Shown here: positions 25,071-38,900 of the stretch, in pieces
Position numbering within the stretch: the first letter of the stretch is position 1
How the letters are laid out: every line of letters starts with the position of its first letter
Assembly: GCA_013399115.1 (NCBI GenBank)
Contig: VXAA01003315.1
Location: 243,612 to 307,611 of the forward strand
DNA length: 64,000 nucleotides
Origin: Anseranas semipalmata
Taxonomy: Eukaryota; Chordata; Aves; Anseriformes; Anseranatidae
Direction: 5' to 3'
Translations under genes and position numbers: made by a program
Notes under the pieces: model-generated
Told to the model about the DNA's origin: nothing
Seen by the model: only the letters and a program-made list of their open reading frames with translations
Databases searched by the model: none

Positions 25071-25340
25071 ATAGAATCATAGAATCACAGAATCATAGAA
25101 TCATAGAATCGCAGAATGATTTGGGTTGGAAGGGACCTTAAAGATCACCCGGTTCCAACCCCCCTGCCATGGGCAGGGACACCTCTCACTAGACCAGGTT
25201 GCCCAAAGCCCCATCCAACCTGGCCTTGAACACTTCCAGGGATGGGTCATCCACAGCTTCTCTGGGCAACCTGTTCCAGTGCCTCACCACCCTCGTAGTG
25301 AGGAAGAAACCCAATCTGAATACACCCTACCTGCTCAAAA
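25071..25340 (-). mobile_element. CR1 fragment with six tail octamers
   Basis: The + strand opens with six 8-bp units in a row (25071-25118: ATAGAATC twice, ACAGAATC, ATAGAATC twice, GCAGAATG) and then GGGTTGGAAGGGACCTTAAA. This is the reverse complement of a CR1 3' tail on the minus strand. About 270 bp remain. Homology to other copies fades after the CTCACCACCCTCGTAGTGAG segment near 25300, and the truncation point is near 25340. The two + strand frames of 71-83 codons are shadows. Confidence 0.94.
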
Positions 25341-25434
25341 CTCAACATCAAGTGAGATTTGCATATCTATCTTTTAAGAGAGTGTTTGTGATTTTGGGAA
25401 AGCTCTGTTTGTGACTTTCTGGGGTGATGTTGTC

Positions 25435-25596
25435 TCAGTATTCGTGGCTGGCAATGCTAGAAGAAATTATGTGTAATTGGGTGTTGAGGTGATTGTAGAT
25501 TCTGTGCGAACTGTAGCTATAGTCCAGTGCAATTCCTGCTGATGGTTTCAAGTATTCTGCCTGCATTTTCCATTGCCAGAGAGCACTCTGCGCTTC
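25435..25596 (-). CDS. Possible terminal exon behind a strong acceptor, unrecognised
   Basis: On the minus strand a near-ideal acceptor (ccttttccctcttttacag, AG at 25598-25597) precedes 53 in-phase codons that end in TGA at 25437-25435. The peptide begins EAQSALWQWKMQAEYLKPS and ends SIASHEY. The frame is also open upstream of the acceptor to an ATG at 25680, so the acceptor does not need to be used. No domain, signal or membrane segment is visible, and codon third positions are not clearly biased. A pyrimidine tract followed by AG arises often by chance, so support is weak. Confidence 0.14.
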   Translation of the reverse strand, partial: EAQSALWQWKMQAEYLKPSAGIALDYSYSSHRIYNHLNTQLHIISSSIASHEY

Positions 25597-28500
25597 CTGT
25601 AAAAGAGGGAAAAGGTTCACAATGAGACCTTCGCGAACGACCTCATTGAGGATATGAAGAGTAATATTAAGAGCTTTCACCTGAAGTGATCATCAGCAAA
25701 ATGAGATAGAGGGAAAATGAAGGGAAATAGCTGAACTGATAAAGAGTGCATTGATCCACCTCTGTCGGATAGGTCACCTGGTGACTAAAGGCAACTAGCT
25801 GTGAAGGGGTACTGAGGGGAAGAGAGGAGGAATGAGTTACTTGGGTGTAGCAGGAGTGGCGACGGAGGTTCAGGCAGCTTTGCAGAATAACAAGACAATA
25901 GCAGTGAGCAAAATCACCTGGCGTGCTGGGAGGAACTTCAGTAGAAAGCTACCAGCAGTAAAAGAACAGAGGTACGAAATGGGTTTTAGTGGCTCTATGG
26001 TATACCAAATGACAGTGAATTCAGGAAATATCAGGTTTAGCCAGTTTGATGTTTATGTAAGAATACTGAATCATGCTGATTGCTATAAAATAAAGCAAAA
26101 CCAAAAACATTAGTTTTAGATATAGCTATTTCTTATAGCAACGGACAGGGAATCTAATCAGGGATGACCAACTTTTAATTTTCTTGGAAATGGAGAGATT
26201 TACAACAATGCTAAGTGTATTCCTCTGAATTTGGCTGGCTCAATCCCCAGCTAATGCTTCTGATCTGGCACCCGGTATAGCATTTTCTGGGTTTCAGCTT
26301 TGTGCTGGCCAAGAGCAGAGAGCTGCTCCGCACACGCTGCTGAAGCTGCTGCCTAATGAAGCATTCCCACCGCAAGGTTTCTGCTGCAATAATTGTCCCC
26401 ATACCCAGATGTGTAATAATAAGCCTCAGCTACGGGTCTGGACTTAAAAAGGTAAAAGCAACACAGCTAAAGGCTGATAAACCAAAGATATTTTTTTTCT
26501 GTCTGAATAATTTTGGTGCATTTGGTGAATTTTAATGCTTATGGAAATGAAAGATTTTATTGGAGGCAAAGCAAGTGTAGGCAGTAACCATAGTGACTTC
26601 TACACATATAAGCTTTGCCAGTGTGCTTCAGTTCTAGTCCGCAAAATCCTAGTTATCAAACATTTGTGGGGTCTTATTGGGCAATTACAATGAAGGGTTG
26701 AGGCAGGGGGGTCACTGTCCTTTACATGAAGGATTACAGTCACAGAAACACAGTGGTCTTCTGCCAAGTTTCTCACTGAGGTCAAATCTGAATTATGAAA
26801 GCATCAAAGGCTGCCACTGTGAATATTAATGTCATTGCTGATGCTTTTCCTTTGCGTGCTGGCAGGGTTAAATAATCTATTGGTGATACCTGCTTTTTTG
26901 TCATATCGTTCTCTGGCCCTCAGCCACACTTAAAGAAGAGCTGGTGGACAGTTGTGTGGTCATATGCTTTTCTGAGCTACTGCTAGAGGATTTTACTTCT
27001 TGTTCCTTACCACTGTTAGTAAGTAGTCTTGAAACCATTGTCTTTCTGCAAGAAATGTGAAACTTAATAGAAATAGTCTATTGAAAGCATATTTCTTCTA
27101 TTTTGTTTGCTGTGTCAGAAATAACTGCACTATTTTTAGTAGCCCTGCTAAACAGTCCTTTCACTGCCATTTTAACAGCCACAGCTTATGCTTAGAAGCC
27201 TCTGGATTTATTCAAGATAGAAAAATGGATTAAAAGTTGTAGGACAGGTCATCTTGAGAGCTTTGTTTTGGGGTGGGAGCAAGGTACCCTGAAATGAAAA
27301 TGTAGGCTGGTAGAGGAGGCGGAAGATCTAATTGCTATTATATGAAATTATTGTGTATTTCAGTATTGACTATTGTAATATTGAATATTTTATATAATTT
27401 CATGAAGGTGTTCTGGAGTTTCCTTCATTACAAAAATGCAGTTTCCCTATCCCATGTTGTGAATATATATTTTTTCTCCCCAAAAAGAAGCATTTAATAT
27501 AATTCAATTTAGTTTCTAAAGTAAAAAGCAGAGTCGCTGATAAAATAGGCCTCTTAAATACTGTGAGAAGTCAACAAACACTATTGATTATTTTTATGTT
27601 TGTAATACACACAGCTGTTTACCTTTATTACTTTAAGTTAACGCATAAGATTGAAGAGAATTTGTGTCAGAATGTTATTTTTAATGCATATTCTGGGACC
27701 CAGTGCACCACTTTTCTTCCCATAACCACTGTACCTTGTTTTTTATATCTAGCTCAGGTCTGGCACTGGGGAAAACTCATTTAAGCACTGTAGATTTTTC
27801 TGCCTTTGAAACGTTTGCCGGTGATATGCGGATACTTTAAAGTTTGACTTCTCAAATTTATAGGGAATAAAAACAGCACATTGTCAAGCTGTTGCATATA
27901 TTCAGTATGAAGCAGGGCCTCAGAAGAAAAGCCATTCAAGAGGGCTTTGTAAAACAGTCAGAAGCAGCCCTTGCTTTGAAGACCTCTCAATTTATTTAAA
28001 CAAAACTAAAAGTCTTTCTTTTCCTGATTTGATTTTAAGTGGATGTGCCAAGGCACTGTTGTGTGAACTCAGTTTTCTTGGGGTTTAATATGCTATTCTG
28101 AGATGCTCAAAAACAGCAACAAAAATACGGAGCCCTATATTATTTTTTTTCCTAAGAGCTAAATCATTCCATCTCACTTAACTAATGTATTGATTGCCTT
28201 TATTGAGTCTGTAATAGTTCTGAGTTTATGAGCTGTGATGCCTGGAAATGGATTAGTGCCAGTGCCTGGGATGAGATATGGCCAGAAGACAACTATTTTG
28301 TCTCACGGCAACTTTTGTGGTTACAGAACTTGACTTATTTCACCTTCAGAACAAAGTTTGTCATCTTGGATCACTGTGTATCAGCTTGAGCAAGGACCTG
28401 AACATGATGTCAATCCCTACAGTATGTTTCCACTCGAAAAGCCCCAGGCTCTGGTGCTCTAGCACGTATTTAATATTAGGCTTACATAGCAATCATAATT

Positions 28501-31500
28501 GCATATTGGAGGTACAGATGATGTGAAGGAGAGTCTTGTTTACACACTGGACCTGCCGTGTAGCTCTCCCAACCATGACTCAGAGGCGGTGCTTCCACAG
28601 GAGAGCCTCACCTGCAGGGTGCCTGCTCTGGCCATGTGGGCCCTTGGGAAAGCCTTTCAGCTGTCTGCAGCTGCTGGCCTACGCCTCTCTTCCCCTTCCC
28701 CAAAATCTTGTTTGTCTGTTTTTGCTTTTCCCTGATTCTTTCTCCTTGGTTTCTTACACAAAGCCAGATCTCGAAGTCATACTCTTCATATTCCCTGGGC
28801 TAAAACCTCACATCCTCCTTTTCTCTGCAAGCAGAAGATTGGCTTCTAGTATAAGCGTTCCTTTTTTCCAATTATTTTGTTTTCTTTTTTTTTTTTTTAA
28901 TGACATAAAAAATAGTTAAACTCAATACAGAGGTAAGTAGAGGAAATCTTATTCACCATTATTTCCAGGAATTCAGACTTAACAATTTAGGTGGGGACTT
29001 TTTGGCTTCCAACTGTGTGACTGGGTGAGAGCTCAACCAGGAGCTTGGTTCTGGTGGTTTTGCTGCTTACCAATATCTTATTAATTCTAGTTCTTAGAGT
29101 GCCATCTTTATTTTGTCATCAAGTCTACTGTTCACTTTTCAAAAACACTAGGAATGTGTAAAATGCAGGAACTGATATGAAAACATTGTCTTGCCTCACT
29201 TTTTAGTGGGGGATTGTTCACAAAGAAGTCCAGCTCACAGCTGCATCTTCCACCTAGGTGATACCAGAAGAATACAAAGAATTTTTATTCTTCTTCTATC
29301 CTAAACTGCAATAACCTTCTTTTTACATCCAGGTTTGTGACCAGCTTTGCTGGTCAATATTAGGACCAGTCCAGATTCCTACGGGATTGAGGTCTGTGGT
29401 AGAAGAGGATACATTAAGCAGCATTTTGCACAAATGATGGGGCCATAAATGTTTCAGCACAACTCCATTTCAAAGCAGTGGGGAGTTCCACTGAGGAGAC
29501 AGTGACTTAGCAAAGTGCAAAGTTTCAAAAGGAAAATTGCATCAGACAGAACTTTTTATCCATTTCTTCTAATCTCCCAAATGATGGTGATTTATTTAAG
29601 AGGGTCAATAGATGCAAAGTATGGTAGTTACCCTATCAATCAAAAAATGGGCTAACTGGGCTTTGAAAAACAAAGTAAAGCCCCCCTTAAATATTTTAAA
29701 TATTTCTGATCTCAATTCTTTTATTATTGATATGGATATGAAAATTGTGTATTTTCCCATCAGAACATGTCACTTTTCACTTTCTAGATATTTTTTACAC
29801 CTGTATTTCTAATGGAGTGTGAAATTAAAATAAACATTCATGTTTTCTTTGGAGTACCAGCATTGCAGCTGGTGGTATAGAAATGAACTTATGAACAGAG
29901 TTTTTTACTGATCATTTTGTCTGTTAAGTAACAGTATATTGGGATTGTTATTCCTGAGAATTTATTTAGGTCTGATAGTGGCAATAGGTATTTCTAGCTT
30001 TTTGTTGGATAATAGGATTTTGACAAGTAATTAAAAACCATAGATTGTTCTTCACATCATTATTATATTATGACAAGTTGCATTTGGCTTTAAGAGGTTG
30101 AAATCCCCCTTTGGAGTTTTCTGTGGTCTTGGTGAAAAGCAATGTTGATGAATCTCCGAGGGATTTAAGGAGGAATGTTTGCTTAAGTTCGGCAATGCGA
30201 TGCATCTTGTAGTAATGTCTGTCCAATGTGCCCTGTCAGTTAGGCTCAAATCCTCACGAGATTTTAGACATGCGTAGACCTGGCTAAAAGAAGGAGGATG
30301 CACATTTTAGCTTTTAGTGTTTCTGATCCTGGCTGTAAATATTAGAAAGGATAGCAGACTAAAATTTCCTTGTCCAAGAGCCTTGTTTAATTTTCCTGTT
30401 TATTTGCCATAGAAATGAGCGGAGGTGCTAGTTCTTATAAGGCTTTTCTTTGTCTTAGTTTGCATCTTCCTCATTAATCGACACAAACAAGGGCTGATCT
30501 TAGTAACACAATTAAAGGAAGCATCACATAATGTGCAGTAACTGTTTTCCTACTCTGTGTCTGAAAAAGGATGCGACGTTAAGAATACACTTTTTATTGG
30601 TACTGATTGTTGGTTATTTGCAGTTTAAAGAGGAAAGCATTGCAATTTTTTTAGTATAATTTTTGATTGGTTTTGTGTTTTCCCAGTAGTTAATATATGC
30701 TACAGTGACACTGGAGATAGCAAGGTTTCTTGCTACTCAAATAAGCAGACAAAGCTTATTGAACTGAAGCAGTTTCTTCCATCTCTTCTTTGAAGATACT
30801 ATCTACTAAAATATCAGCAGGTGTCTAGAAGCACTGTGCTAATGGTGATAATGCTGGAAGGTAACACCTTGCTGTCTCCTCCCTTTCAGAACAGAGTTTC
30901 AAAAATCCGGTGGTGTTTTGGACTCTCTGTTTTATGACTTGGGTCTCAATTCTAATTAGTGGAAGGTCTAAACATTTTAAAGAAGGTCCTGTCTGCTTGT
31001 TTTCTGCCCAGGAATGTGCAGATTTATAGACTGGCCCCAATGTCTGGAGAGGTTTAGTTTCCAAGTGTGCTGGAAAAGAATAAGCCCACTAAAAGGAAGG
31101 CAGGAGGAAAGCAGGAATTTCAAAGGTAGTCTAAGGACATTTCAACTTCTTTGTTAGGATATCAGTTCTTTTGTTATGATCCCAAATGTAAAGCATAGAC
31201 ATTAAGAGGGGTAGAATACTGTCTTGTGTGGTCTGCAGTTTTGTCACATGTCCACTGGCTGCTTGTTTAACGTTGGATGTTGTGGCTTATGACATCTCCC
31301 CTGCACCCAACACAAGAGCTTTCCTTTCACTAAGTAAATTTCACTTCCTTTCAGTATAATCCTTCATCCCGTTCCTGAGACAGGAATATGTTTGGGGTAT
31401 TTTCTCCCAGTATTTCCCAACACAAATGAGAACTGCTTGGAAATGATGGTCCACTCTCTTTATCTTCTATAAAGTCCAGATGTCCGTAAGCAAAGATCAG

Positions 31501-32998
31501 GGTATCTTCCACTGGACCATGTTTAGTATCCTGCTCTGCATGGGAAAGCTGTGCTTGCTCATTACTGCATGTGTGGTAAGCTCAAAACTAGGTTAAGGAA
31601 GAGTGGTGTCATCCTTTGGCTCAGATGCTCAAAAATATACTGCTTTAAGAAAATACATGCTTTCCTACTATGGTCTGGAAGAGCCTTATAAGTCTTTGTA
31701 CATTACCAAGAAAATCTGACATTTGCCTTTTCCCAAGGCAGGACTGAGTTTGATGGAACAATGATGAATATTCTTTTTAGCTATTTTCTGCCTTTTTTTC
31801 CCCTCACTCCCATTTCATCATTTTTTATCTAGACAAGAGAGAAACTTCTGGACCATCAATCTCTGTTACACTCACACATGCTTCCACTTTCTAACTGTTT
31901 CTTGTGTTATCTTTATCTTTTGTCATGGAAACACATGGAAAATATTTATGCCATCTGGACATGCAGAGTCTATGCTTTTCTACTTCCACCCAGTACTGAA
32001 AATGAAGGGGTTATGATCCCCAGAGTCAAAGCAGCATTTATGTCATTGCCTAGACAGCCTATCTAGGGAGATCAGCTAGTGTTACCTTGAAGATGAGCAC
32101 GGTCAGGTGGGAGGGAGAAGAAAAGCACCTGCTCATGTCTAAACTGCTATTCAGTCCCCTGAAATGGTTTTCTCCATTGATTTCAATCTCTGAGGAAGGA
32201 GTTACTCTCTTAAGGGTGTTTTTAGAAAATCCATTGACTTGTCTGCTTTGACAGCATAGCTTTGTCTTGGAGCCATGGGTGCGGTGCTCAAATTGTGCTT
32301 TCACCCCATCTAGACCTGATGTGAGTCACTGTGGTGGTACTGCTTTTATTACTAACATTTACACCACTTGCATTTGGGACCCTCTCTATTTATAATACAG
32401 AAATTTAGCGGAGGATGGCCCCTGCCCCAAAGATGCTGTGAAGTAAATGAAAGGTATTACAAGCATCATGTACAGTGGAGGAGCTGGATTTTGAGAAGCA
32501 GACTCGTGATGGATCTTCATCAGACATACAGACAGGCATCACAATTTCTCTGCTTTCAAGTTTTAAAGTTTTCTGCCCCAAATCCCCAGCTAGAACTAGA
32601 GTTCTAGTGAGCATTGTCCAAACAGTAATGTGGATGGATCCTGATGTTACACCTTTCTGTCTGCATATTAAAAAGGAGTTGTTTAGATGCTGTGCCGTCT
32701 GTGCAAAGCAGCACTATGTTAACCAAGATCTGTGGAGATACCATTGAAAAATGCTCCCAGATTGTTTCTTTGAAACTGGGGACCTTGTTTTGAAGTTCTT
32801 ACCAACTTCTGCCAGGAAAAATATTAAACACAAAATTCTTCAGCAATTTGCTCTAGCCACTAGGAGCAACCAAGTCCCATGGGGAAAGGGTGGGGAAGCC
32901 AGTGAACCTTGTATCACCTTTAACTCTCCTCAAATCTCCATGTGCTAAAGCAGTCAGATGGAAACAAATTTCTGCTAAATGTGAGTATCATAATATTT

Positions 32999-33027
32999 AT
33001 ATATATATATACATATTTATGTATATT
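32999..33027. repeat. Imperfect (AT)n / TATG tract
   Basis: A run of AT dinucleotides broken by ACATATTT and GTATAT. Low complexity. Confidence 0.85.
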
Positions 33028-33466
33028 TAATGGAATGATTTTTCTTACGAAAACACTGATCTGAGAAATTAAATCCATGCATGATCCATCCAGTTAGAGC
33101 ATGAGACAAACCAGTCTAGCAGACTGGATTTCAAATAGTCTAAGGATATTTTGTTACAGAGTTCATATTCCAAGCTACTGTGACAAGCAGTTGCTAATTT
33201 TAAAAATATCCCTAACAGTTAGCTAATTTGTGCATCAGTGAAGCATCAGTCCTTTCTGCTGTCAATATATATTTTGCAATTGCAAGGAAAGATTCTATAC
33301 AGTCTTTAGTATTTGCTAACAGGAAACTGGCAGCTGCACTTCTTAACTGAGAGTGATTTTGTTCATATCTACCAGTATCCTTGTGAGTGCATAAGGCATT
33401 TGAAAAGGTGCCGCTGCTATGTGGTTGTGTTTTATTTGCCTTTACTACCTCTCTAGTTCTTTTTTA

Positions 33467-33489
33467 ATTTATTTATTTATTTATTTATT
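33467..33489. repeat. (ATTT)n tetranucleotide tract
   Basis: About five to six ATTT units after a T run. Confidence 0.88.
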
Positions 33490-35254
33490 CTTAATGAGCT
33501 CCACCAGACAGGTTTAATGTTTCTCTCCCTTTTCAGCCTTTTAGATGATTCTGCAGGTTTCATGATATCACATCAGCAGAAGCTGCTGGTAGATTGATGG
33601 GACCCCATCAACCACCCTGCCCACTCAATATTATAAAGATTTGTGTCGTCAGTGGTCATGACGTTTGGTAGGAAGTTGCCCATTTATGGATACTAGAGCA
33701 AATGATATCATCACAATAGGTGGCTCCTGTCTAAATAGGATCATTTGTGAAATGAGATTACAGGCATTTATCTGGGAAACAGGAGACAGAGGCACCTGCT
33801 TTATGTAATTGATATCCTGGGGAATTATTGTGTACAATAATCAAGAAAAATCTTCATTTCTAATTCAATTATGTGGAAAAAAAAACCCTCTTTTTTCAGC
33901 CTGCATAAAACAAACCCCACTTCCACATGGAATAAGCTCCAGACCATGTTTTCTATTATGCTTGAATATATGGGACATGCATTGCAATCCTATGCTTGCC
34001 ACACTGCTGCAGTATACTTGTTTTGCAGAGCTCTGTAGCAGGCTAGTCAAAGCTGTGACTAACCAGACCCTTGGATACGTACTCTAATCTCTGGCCTTTA
34101 TTTTTACAATGAATTTGATTCGTTCTTTGATTGCATATTTTTCTGATTTGTGAGAAGCTTCATGCTCTGTATTTGGATGCTGACTGCAATACAGCAATAG
34201 TCTTTGATACGGTAAGTCAAAGATGACTCATTTCTTACTCTTGTGCCTTCAATTTATACTTTCTACAACACTATCTCATCAGATAGAAAATTATGTGTTA
34301 ATTAATGTTGAAGTAGTTAATTTTCAACAGATGCTCTTCCCTTCCCTCCCCCCAGTACTTTGCACCATGTTTTTTTTTCCTCCTCGTGAAAGCAATAGGT
34401 TTGAACTGTCTTTAAGTAAAATGCTCTTGCTCTATTATTTTTAATAATATTGCAAACATTTTGTCCTGTTCTTTAATTTCAACGATGAAGATGAAAATAA
34501 ATCATACACACAGATCTGGAACTTCACATGTGATGCTAGAATACGATAAGTTCAGTCCAATATTAACCTTTATTACAGTGAGTACGATTTGAAAGGCAAG
34601 AATCTTTGGGGGATTTATACTTCAGATAAAGTAGAAGGGTTCCAGTTTTCATTTCAGAATTCATACAGTCAGGTCTGTACAGTTACGAGAGCCTTTATTT
34701 TCTGTGCAAGCAGTGGAGAGAAAATGCCTTACAAAAAGACAGTTTTCTTTGTAATGCAGCGTGCAGAAGAAGATTCAGTAGTACCCCTTATCAAGTGCAC
34801 TACATGAGATAAGAGCAAAAAAAACACATATTCGCTGCACAGTGATAGCAGCCTCTACGTTACAGAAACGTAGCTAACAAAAATGCTATCAGGCAGAAAT
34901 ATTCTTTGAAGAGCTTTAAAACAGTGCTGTGTTCACACACATGCACAGAACATGCACTCTTTCAGACAGCTAACGCTAAGTGTACAGAAAGGGTAAAATC
35001 TGATACAAGAATTTTTTAGAGAAACAGCGGTCTGCAGCAGAGGTCTGAAGGATCACTGGGTTACTAGGTCTCCTTCAGTGAGATTCATTCAGTCCTGGCT
35101 TTAGAGCTGGGCAACTTTGCCGCAAGTGAACAGTGTTCAGATGGCTTGAAATGTGTGCATTTGGGAAGTAGGCTCTCCCTCTCTCTCTCATTTTTTTCTT
35201 CCATGTCTTAAACTTTTGGAGAGTGGAGGGTTAGCCCTTCTAGTTTTGGATATG

Positions 35255-35287
35255 CAAAAATAAATAAATAAAATAAAATGAATAAAT
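35255..35287. repeat. (AAAT)n-like A-rich tract
   Basis: Repeated TAAA/AAATA units of slightly variable period. Confidence 0.8.
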
Positions 35288-35876
35288 TTGTATTTGCCAG
35301 TATAGGCTTCTGATGTTCAAGTAAAATAGCTCGCTTTTTAGAAGTTCATTCAGGAACAGAGCCAAAAGAGGGAAAAAGATGTGAGGTCTGTATGAAATAA
35401 GAACAAAGGTATAGGCTGATTGTCATCAGTTCACAAGTTGTAATTACTGTGGCTTTTCCACTTCTGTTGAGAAGTTTTCACATTTGATTTCTGAATTACC
35501 AATGTGATAATTTTACAGGCATGCGTTAATGTCAGCTCTCGCACTTGCTGATAATTAGTTCATGGATCCATATCTGTCATGTTTTCCTGTCATTTGAGAC
35601 AGCCTACATCCTTTAATTTAGCAACAAGTGATCGACATGATCACGTAGTACCCAGCGCAGTGCACTTTGAAATGTATCTTCAGAAATGTAAAAGCAGTTA
35701 AACAATAGGTACTAGGTGTATAAAATCTATGTGATTAGTGAAGTTTGTGACTACTAGCACATTCATTTTTTTGAATGAAACATGCTATTTTAAAATGCTA
35801 GAAGGCAAGTGGAGGTACATCAGCACATGGGCATATTAAACAGTAGCACTCTGCCAGACATTATCTTTTGCTTTTG

Positions 35877-35927
<51 letters not shown>

Positions 35928-35933
35928 AANAAA
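35877..35933. repeat. Long A tract with one unresolved base
   Basis: Some 57 bases, all A except one G at 35915 and an N at 35930. There is no recognisable retroelement or retrogene body upstream, so it is listed as a homopolymer and not as a poly(A) tail. The N marks a base the assembly could not call. Confidence 0.93.
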
Positions 35934-38900
35934 GGCTATTTTCTTTTCAGAGTTGCATAATTAGATCTGCTTAATGTGTTTCATGGAAGTTATTTCACTG
36001 CAAATGCCTCTTAAAGTGATCTAGAAAAATGAAGGCATTTCCACAGATTTCATTTATGCATGTTAAGCAAAAGCTGTAGGAAAGTGGCATGTACTAGATA
36101 TAGAGGCCAAATTACATGCTCTGTAATTCAGGCATACAACCACTGGTAGCTTAGCTGATCAAATTTCAAATATTGAGCGGTTTGCAGGGTGCATCACTTA
36201 GAGAATAAATGTAAAGAAATGATTGTGTATTCGTTGCTTCTTGTAGTCCGCCTAATATTTAATATATTTTTTTTAAGCTGCATTAATAATTTTCTGTCAA
36301 TTTTGCATCTGCCTTATAATTTTCTAGTCAAGGAAAGCAGATTTGGCAGCAGCATTTCAAAAATAATAAAATAATTTTGAAATAATAGGAAAGATAATCA
36401 ATATAATTAGAGTCATAAGCATACTGAAGGATGTATAAATAAAAGCATTCCACTCATTGTGTTTAAAACAGTATATACAGCTCTTAGCTGAATTTAACAA
36501 ATTTAGGGAGAGAGGAATGACTGTAGCACAGAGCATACAATGTTCCACTTTTGCTTTATCTAATAAGTTCGTAACTGATATATCCAGGAGTGGTACAACT
36601 GCATAACATAGATAACATTATATTAGTTATGCTCCACAAATTTTCCTTATAGGTATTATTTGTTGCATTCTGATATTGCCCATATGTTAGAAATACCAGA
36701 CATTTTTCTGAAAACTTCTTGATCTATGTGCTGGGAATTTCTGTTCTTACACACTTAATTTTATGCTCTAAGCTTCATCATTGCAATAAGTTCATGTAGT
36801 TAATAATCTGATTCTATTTTTGAGGAGAAAGGCTAGAATTTGAGCTGGAGCCCATCAGGGAAAATCAAGAATAGCTGCACTTATGTACATTCAAGTTTCA
36901 CGAGTGTAGTGTAAATGAGATCAGATAGATGTCTCTGATGTGAATATAAAGGGAGTTGTGTGCACACAAAGGAAAGAATATGGGGTCCACATTCCTGTGT
37001 TTCCTAGTTGCTATCAAAAATAAAATCGTAGTAAAGTATTCTAGAGTAGTGAGGAAAACCAGCTGTCTTTTTATGCTCGTTTTAAAAGGAAGTTGTGTTC
37101 ACTGATAAGAGTTTAGTATGGCACAGGGTCTGTCAGTGCCAGCTTCCTTTCTGTGGTACTTCTCTGAATACCACAGGCAGTATTCTTTTGTAATATATAT
37201 ACTTCAGAAATTCTGCTCAAGGTCAGTGCAGAGGGCTGGATTATGTGCAAAACCACACATCCTTGACTGGAGACCCCGTGGCTAAATCAAATTGAATTGC
37301 TTTTAGTTTCTTATTGTGTAATATAAAATATTCATACCTGCAACAACGAAAGATTTGCATGGATTGGTCCAATACAAATTATGTCTGTCATATAATTTAA
37401 TTGTCTTTGACGGATACACTTGCAAAATTGATATTAAAACCTGAAAATTATACAAGACAGTGTGAATGCGAGCAAAGTATGCAGAAAGCAGCAAAGTAGT
37501 TCTGCTTAGCAAGCTATTAATTCCTCTCAGCAGCACATTACCAAGGTACAAATAGGGTAACAAGTCTGTTACTGTCAGACAACCCGCATAGGAGAGCAGC
37601 TAGTGGTGTATAGAGAAAACCACATAGTAATTCAAAGATTTCTTTCCCTGAAGGAAAGTGAAGCTGCATCAGAGTCACCATTAACATCTTAAGAGATACA
37701 GTTTGCAACTGAGAAATGTTACCACAGTGTTTGTGGTAAAGAAATAGTTGCTTGCTGTATCAAAGATTTAAAGGTGGCCATTGCCCATCAAAAGAAAGAG
37801 AGAAAGAGATCCAAAGCAGAAAATCACGTCAGGATCGTGCATTTCCATGCAATTTCTGAGAAGGGCATTCTTTGTTACCAGGTTCAAGTTTTAGCTGATC
37901 TGTATAGTAATGTGTTGTGAAAACAGTCATGTGTTGTCTGTCCTCCCAGTTCTTACCACTCTGTCTCTTGATATGAGAGCAACGACATCCTTTATAAATT
38001 CCAGTTCATTTTCTAGGTGACCTGCCATCATCAAATCCTTGGTATCTAGGGCTTGAACACGCTTCTGCTGAAGCTGCTGGCAAAACACTTACTGGCTTAA
38101 CTGGGATCATGATAAGGGCAACCCACTGTTTAATAATACAGGCCGGAAGATATCAGGCTGCTTTTCCACTTGTCAGATGCAAGCACTGTCCTTGCAGGCG
38201 GAAACCTCACACCGGCTCAGGAGGAGGACGAAGTCCTCCAGACCTTGGATGCTTTGTCCGACGAATGTGGCTTGGGGGTTCCCCAGAGGCACAGCTGAAG
38301 AACGCCATGCATCTCCCCAGCACCCTGCCACCAGGACCCCAGTGCAGTCCTCTGCTTTCACAGCAGAGGATCGAAAAGCCACACATGTGTTCATGATCAG
38401 ATGTTAATTCAGCACAAAGTGACAGTAACTCCCTTGCCGTGGGTTCTCCTGTAGGTGACGACCAGCAAACCTGAGCAGAGGCAGTTCATGTGCTGCTGGG
38501 TTGGAGGGGCAGTGAGCTCGGCGTTGCTTTGAGGAGTGGGCCTTATGGAAATCTTCCTGTTTGTGGTGGAATTGGACTTCTCCTGGGAGGTTCATGTTCT
38601 TAGAAAGCCTTTCTTTGTGCTGGCTCTCTGCTGTCAGAGACGAGGACTGGGTTAAACACCCCTAAGCCTCACATCCCTCCCTGCTCACATCAGCCAGGAG
38701 AGGGCACAGAACTGGGGGGCTCCTCTATACATTTCTTCAGGGGTGAGCTTTCAGTCCCAGTTTTCTTCATGCATTTTTAATCCTTTATATTTTATCAATA
38801 TCTCTTTAAGTGGGGTGTTGTCATCTCAACAATCATTCTCACATCTGATTTATTTTCCCTCTCCCCCTGCCCAACTGCTGGTAGAAGTAATAGGCAAGAA

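Noticed and set aside
35877..35933. A tract as the poly(A) tail of a retrogene
   Set aside because: No LINE, SINE or spliced-gene body could be recognised upstream and no flanking duplication is visible.
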